Assembly: GCA_032250905.1 (NCBI GenBank)
Contig: JAVVEQ010000005.1
Location: 1 to 64,000, forward strand
DNA length: 64,000 nt
DNA from: Desulfotignum sp032250905
GTDB taxonomy: Bacteria > Desulfobacterota > Desulfobacteria > Desulfobacterales > Desulfobacteraceae
Direction: 5' to 3'
Shown piece by piece: positions 18,330-27,251 of the stretch. A model generated the notes under the pieces. That model made no database searches. It worked only from the letters and a program-made list of their open reading frames with translations, and had not been told where the DNA came from. The stretch's first letter is position 1; each line of letters begins with the position of its first letter. A program made the position numbers and the translations under genes.

Positions 18330-18842
18330 ATGAAACCTTCGGCCAAACCGTATATGAATCCCTATGCAGCCGGCGTCTGTCTGGGGCTGGTTCTGCTGGT
18401 ATCCTTTATGGTGCTGGGTGCCGGCCTGGGGGCCTCAGGCGGCATTGCCAGAATCAGTGCGGCAATTGAATCTTTTTTCCTTCCCCAGCATACCTGGAAC
18501 TCCCCGTATTTCGGGGCCTGGGGGAAACAGCCTCTGAATTACTACCTGGTCTATATGCTTGCCGGTACCGTCATCGGGGGGCTGGCATCATCGGTCTTGT
18601 CCGGCCGATTCACCTTTCAACTGGAAAAAGGCCGCCAGTGTCCTTCCTGGAAAAGAATTGTGTTGGCCTTTTCAGGAGGGCTTCTGGTGGGATATGCCAG
18701 CCGGATGGCCCAGGGATGCACGTCCGGACAGGCCCTGACCGGTGGCGCACTCCTGCTGACAGGCAGTTTCGTGTTCCTGATCTGCCTGTTTGCCAGCGGA
18801 TATGCAGCCGCTTTTCTGGTGAGGAGCCAGTGGTATGATTGA
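18330..18842 (+). CDS. YeeE/YedE-family membrane protein (first half-transporter)
   Basis: 170-residue protein with about four to five membrane helices. It has the YeeE/YedE (DUF395, PF04143) signature GYASRMAQGCTSGQALTGGAL, whose Cys lies in the presumed sulfur-compound path. Members include thiosulfate permease TsuA. Its ATG is 2 bases after the stop of the rhodanese protein and its 3' end overlaps the next gene by 8 bases, so the three are co-transcribed and probably act together. Confidence 0.88.
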   Translation: MKPSAKPYMNPYAAGVCLGLVLLVSFMVLGAGLGASGGIARISAAIESFFLPQHTWNSPYFGAWGKQPLNYYLVYMLAGTVIGGLASSVLSGRFTFQLEKGRQCPSWKRIVLAFSGGLLVGYASRMAQGCTSGQALTGGALLLTGSFVFLICLFASGYAAAFLVRSQWYD

Positions 18843-20040
18843 CACATTTTTCAGTACCGGCCAGCTGGGGGGAACCAGGGCTCTTTTCATGGCCGCCGTC
18901 ATCGGCATCCTGTTCGGATGGGTGCTGGAGCAGGCCGGTTTCGGCAGTTCCCGGCGGTTGTCCGGCGTGTTTTATTTCAGGGACATGGCGGTCATCAAGG
19001 TCATGGCCACGGCCATGGTCACGGCCGCACTGGGCATGACGGCGCTTGTGGCCTCAGGTATTATCTCCCTGGATGCGGTGTTTTTGAACCCGACCCTGTA
19101 TCGGGCACAGATCATCGGCGGGCTCATTTTTGGTGTCGGGTTCGTCATGGGGGGATGGTGTCCGGGTACCGCCTCGGTGGGGGCGGCATCCGGCAAATGG
19201 GATGCAGGTGTGTTTCTGGCTGGTACTGTTTGCGGCAGTATTCTGTTCAACGAGACCTTCGGCCTGGTGGCAGGACTGTATTCTTCGGAACCCCCGACGA
19301 TTTCATTTGTCCATGATATCCTGCGCGTTCCCAGAAACTGGTTTGTGCTGGCTTTGACGATCTGCGGGATCCTGGTATTCTGGCTGGTGGAATGGATCGA
19401 AAAACAGACTGTCCAGGCAGACCGTTTTTCCGGGTTACGTTTTCTGAAACAGTTTTCATTCATTCTGCTGGTGGTGGGATGCGGTGTGTTTCTGATCCCT
19501 GAAAAGGCCGTCACTCCCGAGCCGGAATTACCGGTTGCCCCTGCTGTGGTAAACGGTGGCGAAAAGGCCCTGCTGGCAGATATTGAAGAGGCTCTGGACC
19601 ACATGGAACCCGAGGAGCTGGCAAGACGGCTGACAGCCGGTCAGACGGGGATCCTGCTGGTTGACATACGGTCTAAAAAAGAATTTCACACCTTTCATAT
19701 CCGCACCGCCCGCCATGTTCCGCTGACAGACCTGACCACAGTGCTTTTACCCCATAAAAACAAAGGCCTGATCATCCTGTACTCCAACGGCATGACCCAT
19801 CCGGTCCAGGCAAGGGATGCGCTGTACCGCATGGGGTACCGGAATGTCTACATATTGACCGACGGGCTGGCAGGGTTTGTCCAGCGGTGCCTGAAGCCGG
19901 TGTCTCTCAGATCCGAACCGGTACCGGTGGCAGCGGCAGCCGAAATCAACCAGTGGCGGGTATTTTTTCTGTCACCGCCGGCCGGTGATGCACCACCTTC
20001 TCCCAAAATGCCGGCAATATCGTACTGGCGTGGATATTGA
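18835..20040 (+). CDS. YeeE/YedE-family membrane protein with C-terminal rhodanese-like domain lacking the active cysteine
   Basis: 401 residues. The first ~200 form the second YeeE/YedE half (FGVGFVMGGWCPGTASVGAASG, with the conserved Cys) plus extra helices to about residue 225. Residues ~245-360 resemble a rhodanese domain (LLVDIRSKKEFHTFHIRTARHVPL), but the catalytic loop reads ILYSNGMTH with Ser317 instead of Cys, so it should not transfer sulfur and may bind or scaffold. The last ~30 residues overlap, in another frame, a relic of a phosphate-permease-like gene, so this C-terminus may have been created by a deletion junction. Confidence 0.85.
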   Translation: MIDTFFSTGQLGGTRALFMAAVIGILFGWVLEQAGFGSSRRLSGVFYFRDMAVIKVMATAMVTAALGMTALVASGIISLDAVFLNPTLYRAQIIGGLIFGVGFVMGGWCPGTASVGAASGKWDAGVFLAGTVCGSILFNETFGLVAGLYSSEPPTISFVHDILRVPRNWFVLALTICGILVFWLVEWIEKQTVQADRFSGLRFLKQFSFILLVVGCGVFLIPEKAVTPEPELPVAPAVVNGGEKALLADIEEALDHMEPEELARRLTAGQTGILLVDIRSKKEFHTFHIRTARHVPLTDLTTVLLPHKNKGLIILYSNGMTHPVQARDALYRMGYRNVYILTDGLAGFVQRCLKPVSLRSEPVPVAAAAEINQWRVFFLSPPAGDAPPSPKMPAISYWRGY

Positions 20041-20108
20041 CCATCCCTGGTGCGGCATTGGTTTCAGGTGGTGCCTACCTGCTTGCCGAATCCCTGGGGG
20101 CAAAATGA
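20007..20108 (+). pseudogene. C-terminal relic of a PiT-type phosphate permease
   Basis: In the frame starting AAT at 20007 the 33 codons before TGA at 20106-20108 read NAGNIVLAWILTIPGAAL then VSGGAYLL. This strongly resembles the last helix of PiT inorganic phosphate transporters. An in-frame stop lies upstream at 19986-19988, and the segment overlaps the end of the preceding gene in another frame. No other part of such a gene is present. Confidence 0.42.
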
Positions 20109-23065
20109 CAAACCAGCCAATCATGAGGCGGCCAATGAATAAGCGGTGGAAAAAAACAGGGTTGATATGTGTCTGCCAGGCCCTGCTCTGCCTGGTGATC
20201 TCCTGGCAGCACGCGGCCCTGGCCCGGACCGATCCGGAGATCGCTTCCATGGTTCAGGCGTTGAAACAAGATCCCAGAGGCCCATACCAGGCCATCAAAT
20301 GGTTCTGCCCTGACGGGCGGGTGCTGCCCGCCGCACAACGGTGTCAGGAACCTGGTGGCGTTCAGCACGGCCTGCCCAAGCAGTGGGTGTCCGACCTGGC
20401 CGATACCCGGAAGATCTATCTGGACCTGGTGCTTTCAGGATCTTCACATGATGACATATGGGATGCGGCCGGGGATCATTCCCGTGTCAAACAGCATGCC
20501 CTGATCCGGTATCTGTTCCAGGTTGATGACGGATGGATCTACCGCCGGGCCCGATACTACCGGGGGGCCATCCAGGCAGAGGATGAGGCGGCCTGGGGCG
20601 GGCGGTTCCTGACCCAGGTGCTGGACAGGCCGAACCATATCCAGGACCGGTTCTTTGTGATCCGGGAAGCCTGCCGGACCATCCCCCACTTCATTCAGAA
20701 CCGGGACCGGCTGCACACCATCCGGGCGGTGTCCAAAACCCTGTCCGAGCAGATCCCCGATTTCATGGACCTGCGGGTCAAGATTCACGGGCAGCCTGAT
20801 GCCGGGGACCTCGACCGGGTCAAAGATTTCGTGAAATCGCGGGAACATGGACTGGACAGCCGGCAGATTGCCCTGTTCAACGAATTGATCCAGCACCTTG
20901 CGGCCGAGTATGCGGTCGAACAGGGTCAGCGCCTCGACCGTCTGCTGACGGCAAAACCCCTGAGCCTGCCCACACTGTCTGAAACCCGGTCCGCCCTGGC
21001 CCGGTCAAAGGAACACCTGGCCCGGGCCGGCACCGCATACCCGGCGGGAAGCGTCAACCCGTTCCAGGACATGGCCGACCTGGTTTTCAAGATCCGTTCG
21101 ACAGTGACAAAGGCCCCCCCCCAACTCAGGCTGCCCCTGATGGACCTTTCCATTGACATGGAGCATATCCTGTTTTCAACCATCCGTACCTGGGAGCCCC
21201 GGACCCTGGAAGAGCTGATGGACAAATGTCGGGTCCTGATCAAGGCCGCTGCCGGGTGCGGATACCTGGAAATCTGGGAATGGGAGGCGGTGGAACGCTT
21301 TCAGCCGTCACCGCAGGAGAACGCCCTGCCGTTTGAGCTGTTCCGCCTGAAGGCCGAACAGCTGACACGGACCCTCGACTGGGGAACCGCCATGATTCAA
21401 TCCGTTTATCTGCCGGAAATTCAGCGGTTCTCCCGGTTCGAACCCCAAACAGCCGGATTCATGGATGACCGGATCCGGTCCTCGATCCTGCTGCCACTGG
21501 GGGACACCCTGGGCGCACTGGCCGGGATGGCTCAGCATCTTTCCGGCATTACCCATCAACTGCCCGACGGGGTTCCATCCCGTCACTTTCGGGGTATGAA
21601 TGCGGGACTGGCTTACGGGGTTCTGGAAATCCCCGGCACGGATAACGCCATGGAGGAGACCGATCCGGAAAAGATTTACGCATTTGGCACCATTCCGGCG
21701 GAACTCAAGCCGGTGGCCGGGATGTTCACGGTTTCCGAAGGCAACCTGGTCTCCCATGTCCAGCTGTTGGCCAGGAATCTGGGCATTCCCAATACCGTGG
21801 TCTCCCGGCAGGGCCTGGACAACCTGGTGCCCTGGGCCGGGCAGACCCTGTTCTATGCCGTTTCCCCGGGCGGGGTGGTTGTGCTCAAGCTGGATCACCG
21901 GCTGACAGAGGAAGAGCGCCGGCTGGTCCGAAAGGAAGAGAGAAAACAGGAGCGGTTCCGGGTGCCTACTGAAAAGATCGTACTTGAACAAACCTCTCTG
22001 ATCCGCCTGAGTGACCTCCGGGCGCTTGATTCCGGCCGAATCTGCGGTCCCAAGGCCGCGAACCTGGGGGAGTTGAAACACCTTTTTCCTGATGTTGTGG
22101 GAGAGGGTATCGTGATCCCCTTTGGCATATTCCGGCAGCACATGGACCAGCCCATGCCCGGCACCGGCGGCACTTTTTGGCAGTTTCTGACCCGGGCACT
22201 GGACCGCCGTGCCAATGGGGAGGCAGCGCAGATGGCAGATCTGGCAGAGCTTCAGTCCGCTATCCGCACCATGCCGCTGCTGCCCGGACTGGAAACCGGC
22301 CTGGCAGAAAAGTTCCAGACACTCTTCAATGCCCCTTTGGGGGAGGTGCCGGTGTTTATCCGCAGTGATACCAATATGGAAGACATCAGCGATTTTACCG
22401 GCGCCGGGCTGAACCTCACCGTTTTCAATGTCAGGGACCGGGCAGCGATTTTCCAGGGTATCCGGGATGTATGGGCCTCTCCCTACAGTGAAAGAAGCTA
22501 TCTGTGGCGCCAGAAATACCTTGAAAATCCGGAAAATGTGTTTCCCTCCATTCTGCTGCTTCCCACGGTGAATGTGGACCGGTCCGGGGTGGTCATCACC
22601 CACGGCATTGTGTCCGGTTTCGGGGAAGATATCACGGCCGCCTTCAGCCGGGGCGCCGGAGGTGCTGTGGAAGGGCAGGCCGCTGAGACCTATCTGATGA
22701 GCGGCACGGGACAGGACATTCTTTTTTCCGCATCCAGGGAACCCCGGGCCACCCGGCTGCCGGCGTCCGGCGGGGTGGAAAGGGCAGCGGTTCATTTTGA
22801 TCAGCCGGTGCTGACACCCGATGACCGGCAGACCATCGGGGATCTTGTCCGCCGGGTCCGGCAGATGATCCCGGGCACGCCCGGGATCGAAGGAGAGGGT
22901 CCGTATGACATCGAGCTGGGATTTATCAACGGATCCCTGCGCCTGTTTCAGATCCGCCCGTTTGTCGAAAACAAGAAAGCCGGAATCCTGACTTACCTGC
23001 AGTCGCTGGACCGGACGAATCAGGCTCCGGAAACCGTTTTGCTGAATCAGGAGGTGACCCCGTGA
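20105..23065 (+). CDS. Exported dikinase-like protein: phosphohistidine domain then ATP-grasp (PPDK_N) domain
   Basis: 986 residues from ATG 20105, preceded by a G-rich ribosome site; other ATGs at 20123 and 20135. A Sec signal peptide is clear (KRWKKTGLICVCQALLCLVIS, cut after AALA). Residues ~30-500 are unassigned and mostly helical. The PEP-utiliser swivel motif GNLVSHVQLLARNLGIP carries the phospho-accepting His551. From about 645 a PPDK_N-type ATP-grasp domain follows: GPKAANLGEL, VFIRSDTNMEDI near 751, then DIELGF and QIRPF near the end, so the ATP-contacting Lys, Arg and Glu look kept. The C-terminal PEP/pyruvate barrel is absent. This His-before-ATP order is that of glucan/water dikinases rather than PEP synthase. 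It is translationally coupled to the serine hydrolase downstream. Acceptor substrate, and the ATP source for an exported kinase, are unknown. Confidence 0.78.
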   Translation: MTNQPIMRRPMNKRWKKTGLICVCQALLCLVISWQHAALARTDPEIASMVQALKQDPRGPYQAIKWFCPDGRVLPAAQRCQEPGGVQHGLPKQWVSDLADTRKIYLDLVLSGSSHDDIWDAAGDHSRVKQHALIRYLFQVDDGWIYRRARYYRGAIQAEDEAAWGGRFLTQVLDRPNHIQDRFFVIREACRTIPHFIQNRDRLHTIRAVSKTLSEQIPDFMDLRVKIHGQPDAGDLDRVKDFVKSREHGLDSRQIALFNELIQHLAAEYAVEQGQRLDRLLTAKPLSLPTLSETRSALARSKEHLARAGTAYPAGSVNPFQDMADLVFKIRSTVTKAPPQLRLPLMDLSIDMEHILFSTIRTWEPRTLEELMDKCRVLIKAAAGCGYLEIWEWEAVERFQPSPQENALPFELFRLKAEQLTRTLDWGTAMIQSVYLPEIQRFSRFEPQTAGFMDDRIRSSILLPLGDTLGALAGMAQHLSGITHQLPDGVPSRHFRGMNAGLAYGVLEIPGTDNAMEETDPEKIYAFGTIPAELKPVAGMFTVSEGNLVSHVQLLARNLGIPNTVVSRQGLDNLVPWAGQTLFYAVSPGGVVVLKLDHRLTEEERRLVRKEERKQERFRVPTEKIVLEQTSLIRLSDLRALDSGRICGPKAANLGELKHLFPDVVGEGIVIPFGIFRQHMDQPMPGTGGTFWQFLTRALDRRANGEAAQMADLAELQSAIRTMPLLPGLETGLAEKFQTLFNAPLGEVPVFIRSDTNMEDISDFTGAGLNLTVFNVRDRAAIFQGIRDVWASPYSERSYLWRQKYLENPENVFPSILLLPTVNVDRSGVVITHGIVSGFGEDITAAFSRGAGGAVEGQAAETYLMSGTGQDILFSASREPRATRLPASGGVERAAVHFDQPVLTPDDRQTIGDLVRRVRQMIPGTPGIEGEGPYDIELGFINGSLRLFQIRPFVENKKAGILTYLQSLDRTNQAPETVLLNQEVTP

Positions 23066-24354
23066 CAGACCGCCATATCCATCCATTCCCTGTTTCAATG
23101 ACCGGACCCGCCTTCCTGTGCATCAGCCTGTTCCTGTTTCTGGCCTCTGCCGGGGCCTACCCGGTGGACGGGTACGACACCACCGGGATCCGCCGGCTCA
23201 AACGACTGGCGCCGGTCCTGTCCGGCCAGGCCGGAAAATCTTCGGAGCTGCCGCCGGGTGCCCGGCTTGCCACGGAACAGATTACACTTCACCTGACATC
23301 GATCCCCCTGGATCTGTCAGACACCGGTGCGCTGATCGATCCCGGTTTGCAGCGGCAGATCCAGGCTTTGTTTCCCAACCGGGATGAGAGCTATTCCCTG
23401 GTGGTGCTGGATATCTCACCGGGCCGGCCGGTCAGGATGGCATGGCAGCAGGCCGACCGCAGATTTCCAGTGGGCAGTGTAGGCAAGCTGGCCGTGGCTG
23501 CCGGGCTTTTTGCCCAGGTGCAGCGCCTGTTTCCCGAGGATGTGGAAAAACGCCGGCACCTGCTGAAAACCCGGATGGTCACTGCCGGGCCCTGGATCAT
23601 CTCCGATCATCACAACATCCCCGTGTTTGTGCCGGAAACCGGTGAATACAGCAGCCGGCCCGCCCGGACTGAGGACCGGTTCTCCCTGTACGAATGGGCG
23701 GACCACATGATTTCCGCCAGTGCCAATGCCGCGGCCAGCGTGCTGTGGAAGGAACTCATTCTGATGCGCCATTTCGGGTCAGACTATCCGCCCGACCGGG
23801 AAACCGAACACGGTTTTTTTGCCGCAATGTCAAAAACAGCCCTGTCCGATCTGGCCGAAGAGGTGGTGAACGAACCCTTGACCCGGGCCGGCCTGTCCCG
23901 GCAGGACTTTCATCTGGGCAGCCTGTTCACCAGTGAGGGGAAAAAACGGATTCCCGGCACAGGGGACAGCCGGGCCACGCCCGCCGGACTGCTCAAATAT
24001 CTGGTGGCCCTGGAACAGGGCCGGCTGGTGGATCCATGGTCCAGTCTGGAAATCAAGCGGCTGATGTACACCACGGCCCGGCGGATCCGGTATGCCTCCT
24101 CCCCGGCCTTAGGGGGTGCTGCCGTATATTTCAAATCCGGCAGCCTGTACCGGTGTGTACCGGAACCGGGGTTTACCTGCAGAAAATACATGGGCAACCA
24201 GGAAAATGTGATGAATTCGGTGGCCATCGTCGAACACCCGGGGTCACGGATCTACCTGGTCGCGCTGATGACCGACGTCCTGAAAAAAAATTCAGCCGTG
24301 GACCACCAGACTCTGGCCACCCAGATCGATATGATACTCGGAAATCTGCCTTAG
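23062..24354 (+). CDS. Exported SxxK serine hydrolase (beta-lactamase/PBP-like)
   Basis: 430-residue protein with a signal peptide (PAFLCISLFLFLASAGAYP), hence periplasmic. All three motifs of the penicillin-recognising fold are visible: SVGK at 139-142 (nucleophile Ser139), SAN near 219-221 and KSG near 357. The GTG start overlaps the stop of the dikinase-like gene (GTGA), showing tight coupling. Its 3' end overlaps by 4 bases the stop of the convergent HEAT membrane gene. It could be a peptidoglycan-type or peptide/ester hydrolase; there is nothing to suggest an antibiotic-resistance role. Confidence 0.82.
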   Translation: MTDRHIHPFPVSMTGPAFLCISLFLFLASAGAYPVDGYDTTGIRRLKRLAPVLSGQAGKSSELPPGARLATEQITLHLTSIPLDLSDTGALIDPGLQRQIQALFPNRDESYSLVVLDISPGRPVRMAWQQADRRFPVGSVGKLAVAAGLFAQVQRLFPEDVEKRRHLLKTRMVTAGPWIISDHHNIPVFVPETGEYSSRPARTEDRFSLYEWADHMISASANAAASVLWKELILMRHFGSDYPPDRETEHGFFAAMSKTALSDLAEEVVNEPLTRAGLSRQDFHLGSLFTSEGKKRIPGTGDSRATPAGLLKYLVALEQGRLVDPWSSLEIKRLMYTTARRIRYASSPALGGAAVYFKSGSLYRCVPEPGFTCRKYMGNQENVMNSVAIVEHPGSRIYLVALMTDVLKKNSAVDHQTLATQIDMILGNLP

Positions 24355-27251
24355 ACCAAAGGCATCGGATATGTCTGGGCCGCTTTTTTCGGGCCGAGTG
24401 AAAACCGGCCCGATTTTCTGAGGGCGAACCGGGCCATGTCCCTGACGTTCCGGGCCGGGCTGTCCAGCAGTGCCGCCATATGGGGGATATACCGGTCGTC
24501 GTCCATAAACGCCAGCATATAAAGGGTTTTGGCCTTTAAAAAGTCATCCTGGCTGTTGAGCAGGGCCACGCAGGATTCATATTCTCCGGGTATCTCTTCT
24601 TCCAGGGAATGACGGGCGCTGCCAGATGCCATCCTGGCGGTTTCAATGACCGGCAGGACCACATGCTTGAGACGGCCGTCCAGGATGTTGTCCAGAAATT
24701 CCATGGCGCTCATGCGGATTTCCCGGTCCGTGCTGCAGATGCCCTTGTAGGCGCTGTACATTTCCACGGGGGGATATTTGAGACCCAGCAGCCGGAACAC
24801 CCTTTCCAGGCTGGCATCCAGACGGACCTCAAGCCCCTGGATCAGCTGTTCCCTGGCCCGGGAGATGTCGGTCCCGTTTTTTGTGCTTCCCGGATCAGAT
24901 TCAATCCGCTTCTGGGCATACAGGATCAGGAGCATGTCCATGTAATCTTTGGCTTCGTTTCTGATTCCGGGCACCACCCGGATGTGATCGAAAAGCAGGG
25001 TGCCGGACCGGATCCGCAGCTTGTTCAACGCGCGAATCACCTCGTATCTGAGCCCCAGATCCGTCTGGGTCAGATGACGGGACAGCAGATCCACCGCTTT
25101 CTGGCTGCCCGACGATGCAATCACTTCCGGCAGGCGTTTCCGGATATTATAGGGAAGATAGGGGTTGGACAGATGGTCGCCCAGCTGATCCAGCAGCGGT
25201 GTACCATAGTGGGTCAATGCAGTCATGGCGGTATTTTTCAGCACGGGTTTTCTTTCCAGAAACGAGAGAAGAACCCGTATGAACCGGGGATGTCGGGTCT
25301 GACCCGCCCCTTGAATGGCCGCGGTCACCACCACGGTGTCCGGATCTTCCATGAACAGATACAGATAGGGATACAGAGGATATATATCGGACAGGCTGAT
25401 GGCTTGTATGCAGATTTTTTTGGCGGACCGTGCCCGGTCAGCGTCTGTGATGCCCGGAATCGTCTCCAGCCGTTCCTGGATCAGCCTGTCCGGTGCGAAC
25501 CGGGCCTTCAGTGTCCGGTTCCTCCGGGCTTCCCTGACCAGGCACAGCAGGGCCGCATCCCGGATCCGGTGATCCTGGTTTTCCAGAAACGATGTCATGC
25601 AGCGGGTCTGATCCTCAGCATGGTGGAACAGATATCGAACCGCCTCGGTCTGCAGGGTCAGATGAAATGATTTCAGCAGTTCACGGGCTTTGGGGGACAC
25701 ATCGATCTGTTTTGAAAAATACAGCTGTCTCAGGGCTTCGGCGGCGATATCAGGATTGCCGTGATCCAAAAGCTGCACAAAACTGTCTGCCAGCCTGTCA
25801 CTGTGAAATTCGGATATCATCTGAAGCATTCTGCCTATCTCTTTTTCATCCGGTCCGTTGAGTACCTGGACAATCTTTTCAATGACCTGTGCATTGTCCG
25901 GAATCGGTCCGGCCAGACGGGTCCCGGTATCGTCCAGCTGGTCGAACTTGTCTTTGAAGGATTGAATATACGCGGTTTTGACGTGGTGGATCAGCACCAG
26001 CCAGGCCGCGACCAGGAGGAACAGGATCCAGCTGATCTGGGCGGGGGTGATATTTGCGGCAAACACCAGAAAGATAAGTATCACACCACCGATGGCCCCG
26101 GCAGTGCTGTCCACAAACACATCGATGAACGCCTTGGTCTGGTTTTTTATCTTCAGAGGAACCGGCAGAAACAACAGCTCCATGCAGGACTTGTTCAAAG
26201 AATTCTTGAATCCGCCCTCACTCAGCTTGATCAACACCACGGACCACAGCGCCGGGTGAATCAAGGTGACAATTCCCCCGAGACACACGGCGGCCGGAAG
26301 AAAGAACAGGGAGGATCCGACACCGGCCATTTCTATGATCCGGCGGGTCAAAAACAGCTGCACCATAAGAGCGATGAAATTCAGATTGGACATCCAGAAT
26401 CCCAGAAAAGCGGCCAGGTGATCCGGGTCGGTGATAACGGATGACACAATGGCATTGAACTGGTAGTCCACCAGCCGTGCCACTATGACGCTGAGGGCCA
26501 GGATCACGGACAGGTATCTCAGGTGCCTTGATTTGAGGATCTGCATGAGGGTGGAATGTTCGGCCTCCGGCGGCAGAGACCGCAAATCGGGCCGGACGTC
26601 CTGGTCCGGACGGCCGCAGGTTTTCCACAGGGCATTCATGATTCTGACACACAGGAACAGGCAGACCGCCCCGATCACGATCAGATTGTCGCCGCCCAGG
26701 GCGGGCGCCAGAAGCCGGGTCACATATCCGCCGGCAATGCCGCCGATGATCGCCCCGGATCCGATGGGGCCAAACAGGCGCTTGGCTTCCCTAAGGTTGA
26801 AGAAGTGTCCGGCGGCCAGCCAGAACTGGGAAACACAGATCAGGGCCGTCAAACCGGTCCAGACAAAAAACAGATATAGAAAAACGCCCTGAACCCACTG
26901 GTAGTGAATAAAGACCCAGAACACCAGCAACAGGAGAATCGCGCCGTTCAACGTTGATTTCATCAAGGTTTCCAGAGCGGTTTTCTTGAGCATGACCGAA
27001 TACCCGTATGACAGGGTGGCGGCAAAAAAGGCGGTCAGAATATAGGCAAACGGCAGCTGCCGGGCGCCGAACTGGGTTAGAAACAGGGCCGTGCTCACGG
27101 GTTTGATCATCATCAGGGCGGCGATAAGCAGCAGCAGGTAAAAAAACATTCCCACCGTCCGGTGACCCTCGCCTTCCCGGATATCAAACAGCTTTAGAAA
27201 CAGGTTCAATAGCAGAGACGGCTGTCCCTTAGATGAATGGGGCCGTATCAT
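24351..27251 (-). CDS. Nucleotide-transporter-like membrane protein with HEAT repeats (paralogue of 12620-16027)
   Basis: 966 residues. Residues ~30-430 form about 12 membrane helices of NTT/MFS-like type with the loop FFNLREAKRLFGPIGSGAIIGG, closely matching the Npt nucleotide-transporter family. Residues ~450-950 are HEAT-like alpha-alpha repeats (SFLENQDHRIRDAALLCLV, LDHGNPDIAAEALRQLYF). There is no cNMP-like domain at the end, unlike the paralogue. The ATG overlaps the stop of the upstream serine hydrolase by 4 bases, so the two are one operon. It faces the dikinase/hydrolase operon tail to tail. A link between nucleotide transport and the exported dikinase is a hypothesis. Confidence 0.75.
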   Translation of the reverse strand: MIRPHSSKGQPSLLLNLFLKLFDIREGEGHRTVGMFFYLLLLIAALMMIKPVSTALFLTQFGARQLPFAYILTAFFAATLSYGYSVMLKKTALETLMKSTLNGAILLLLVFWVFIHYQWVQGVFLYLFFVWTGLTALICVSQFWLAAGHFFNLREAKRLFGPIGSGAIIGGIAGGYVTRLLAPALGGDNLIVIGAVCLFLCVRIMNALWKTCGRPDQDVRPDLRSLPPEAEHSTLMQILKSRHLRYLSVILALSVIVARLVDYQFNAIVSSVITDPDHLAAFLGFWMSNLNFIALMVQLFLTRRIIEMAGVGSSLFFLPAAVCLGGIVTLIHPALWSVVLIKLSEGGFKNSLNKSCMELLFLPVPLKIKNQTKAFIDVFVDSTAGAIGGVILIFLVFAANITPAQISWILFLLVAAWLVLIHHVKTAYIQSFKDKFDQLDDTGTRLAGPIPDNAQVIEKIVQVLNGPDEKEIGRMLQMISEFHSDRLADSFVQLLDHGNPDIAAEALRQLYFSKQIDVSPKARELLKSFHLTLQTEAVRYLFHHAEDQTRCMTSFLENQDHRIRDAALLCLVREARRNRTLKARFAPDRLIQERLETIPGITDADRARSAKKICIQAISLSDIYPLYPYLYLFMEDPDTVVVTAAIQGAGQTRHPRFIRVLLSFLERKPVLKNTAMTALTHYGTPLLDQLGDHLSNPYLPYNIRKRLPEVIASSGSQKAVDLLSRHLTQTDLGLRYEVIRALNKLRIRSGTLLFDHIRVVPGIRNEAKDYMDMLLILYAQKRIESDPGSTKNGTDISRAREQLIQGLEVRLDASLERVFRLLGLKYPPVEMYSAYKGICSTDREIRMSAMEFLDNILDGRLKHVVLPVIETARMASGSARHSLEEEIPGEYESCVALLNSQDDFLKAKTLYMLAFMDDDRYIPHMAALLDSPARNVRDMARFALRKSGRFSLGPKKAAQTYPMPLV

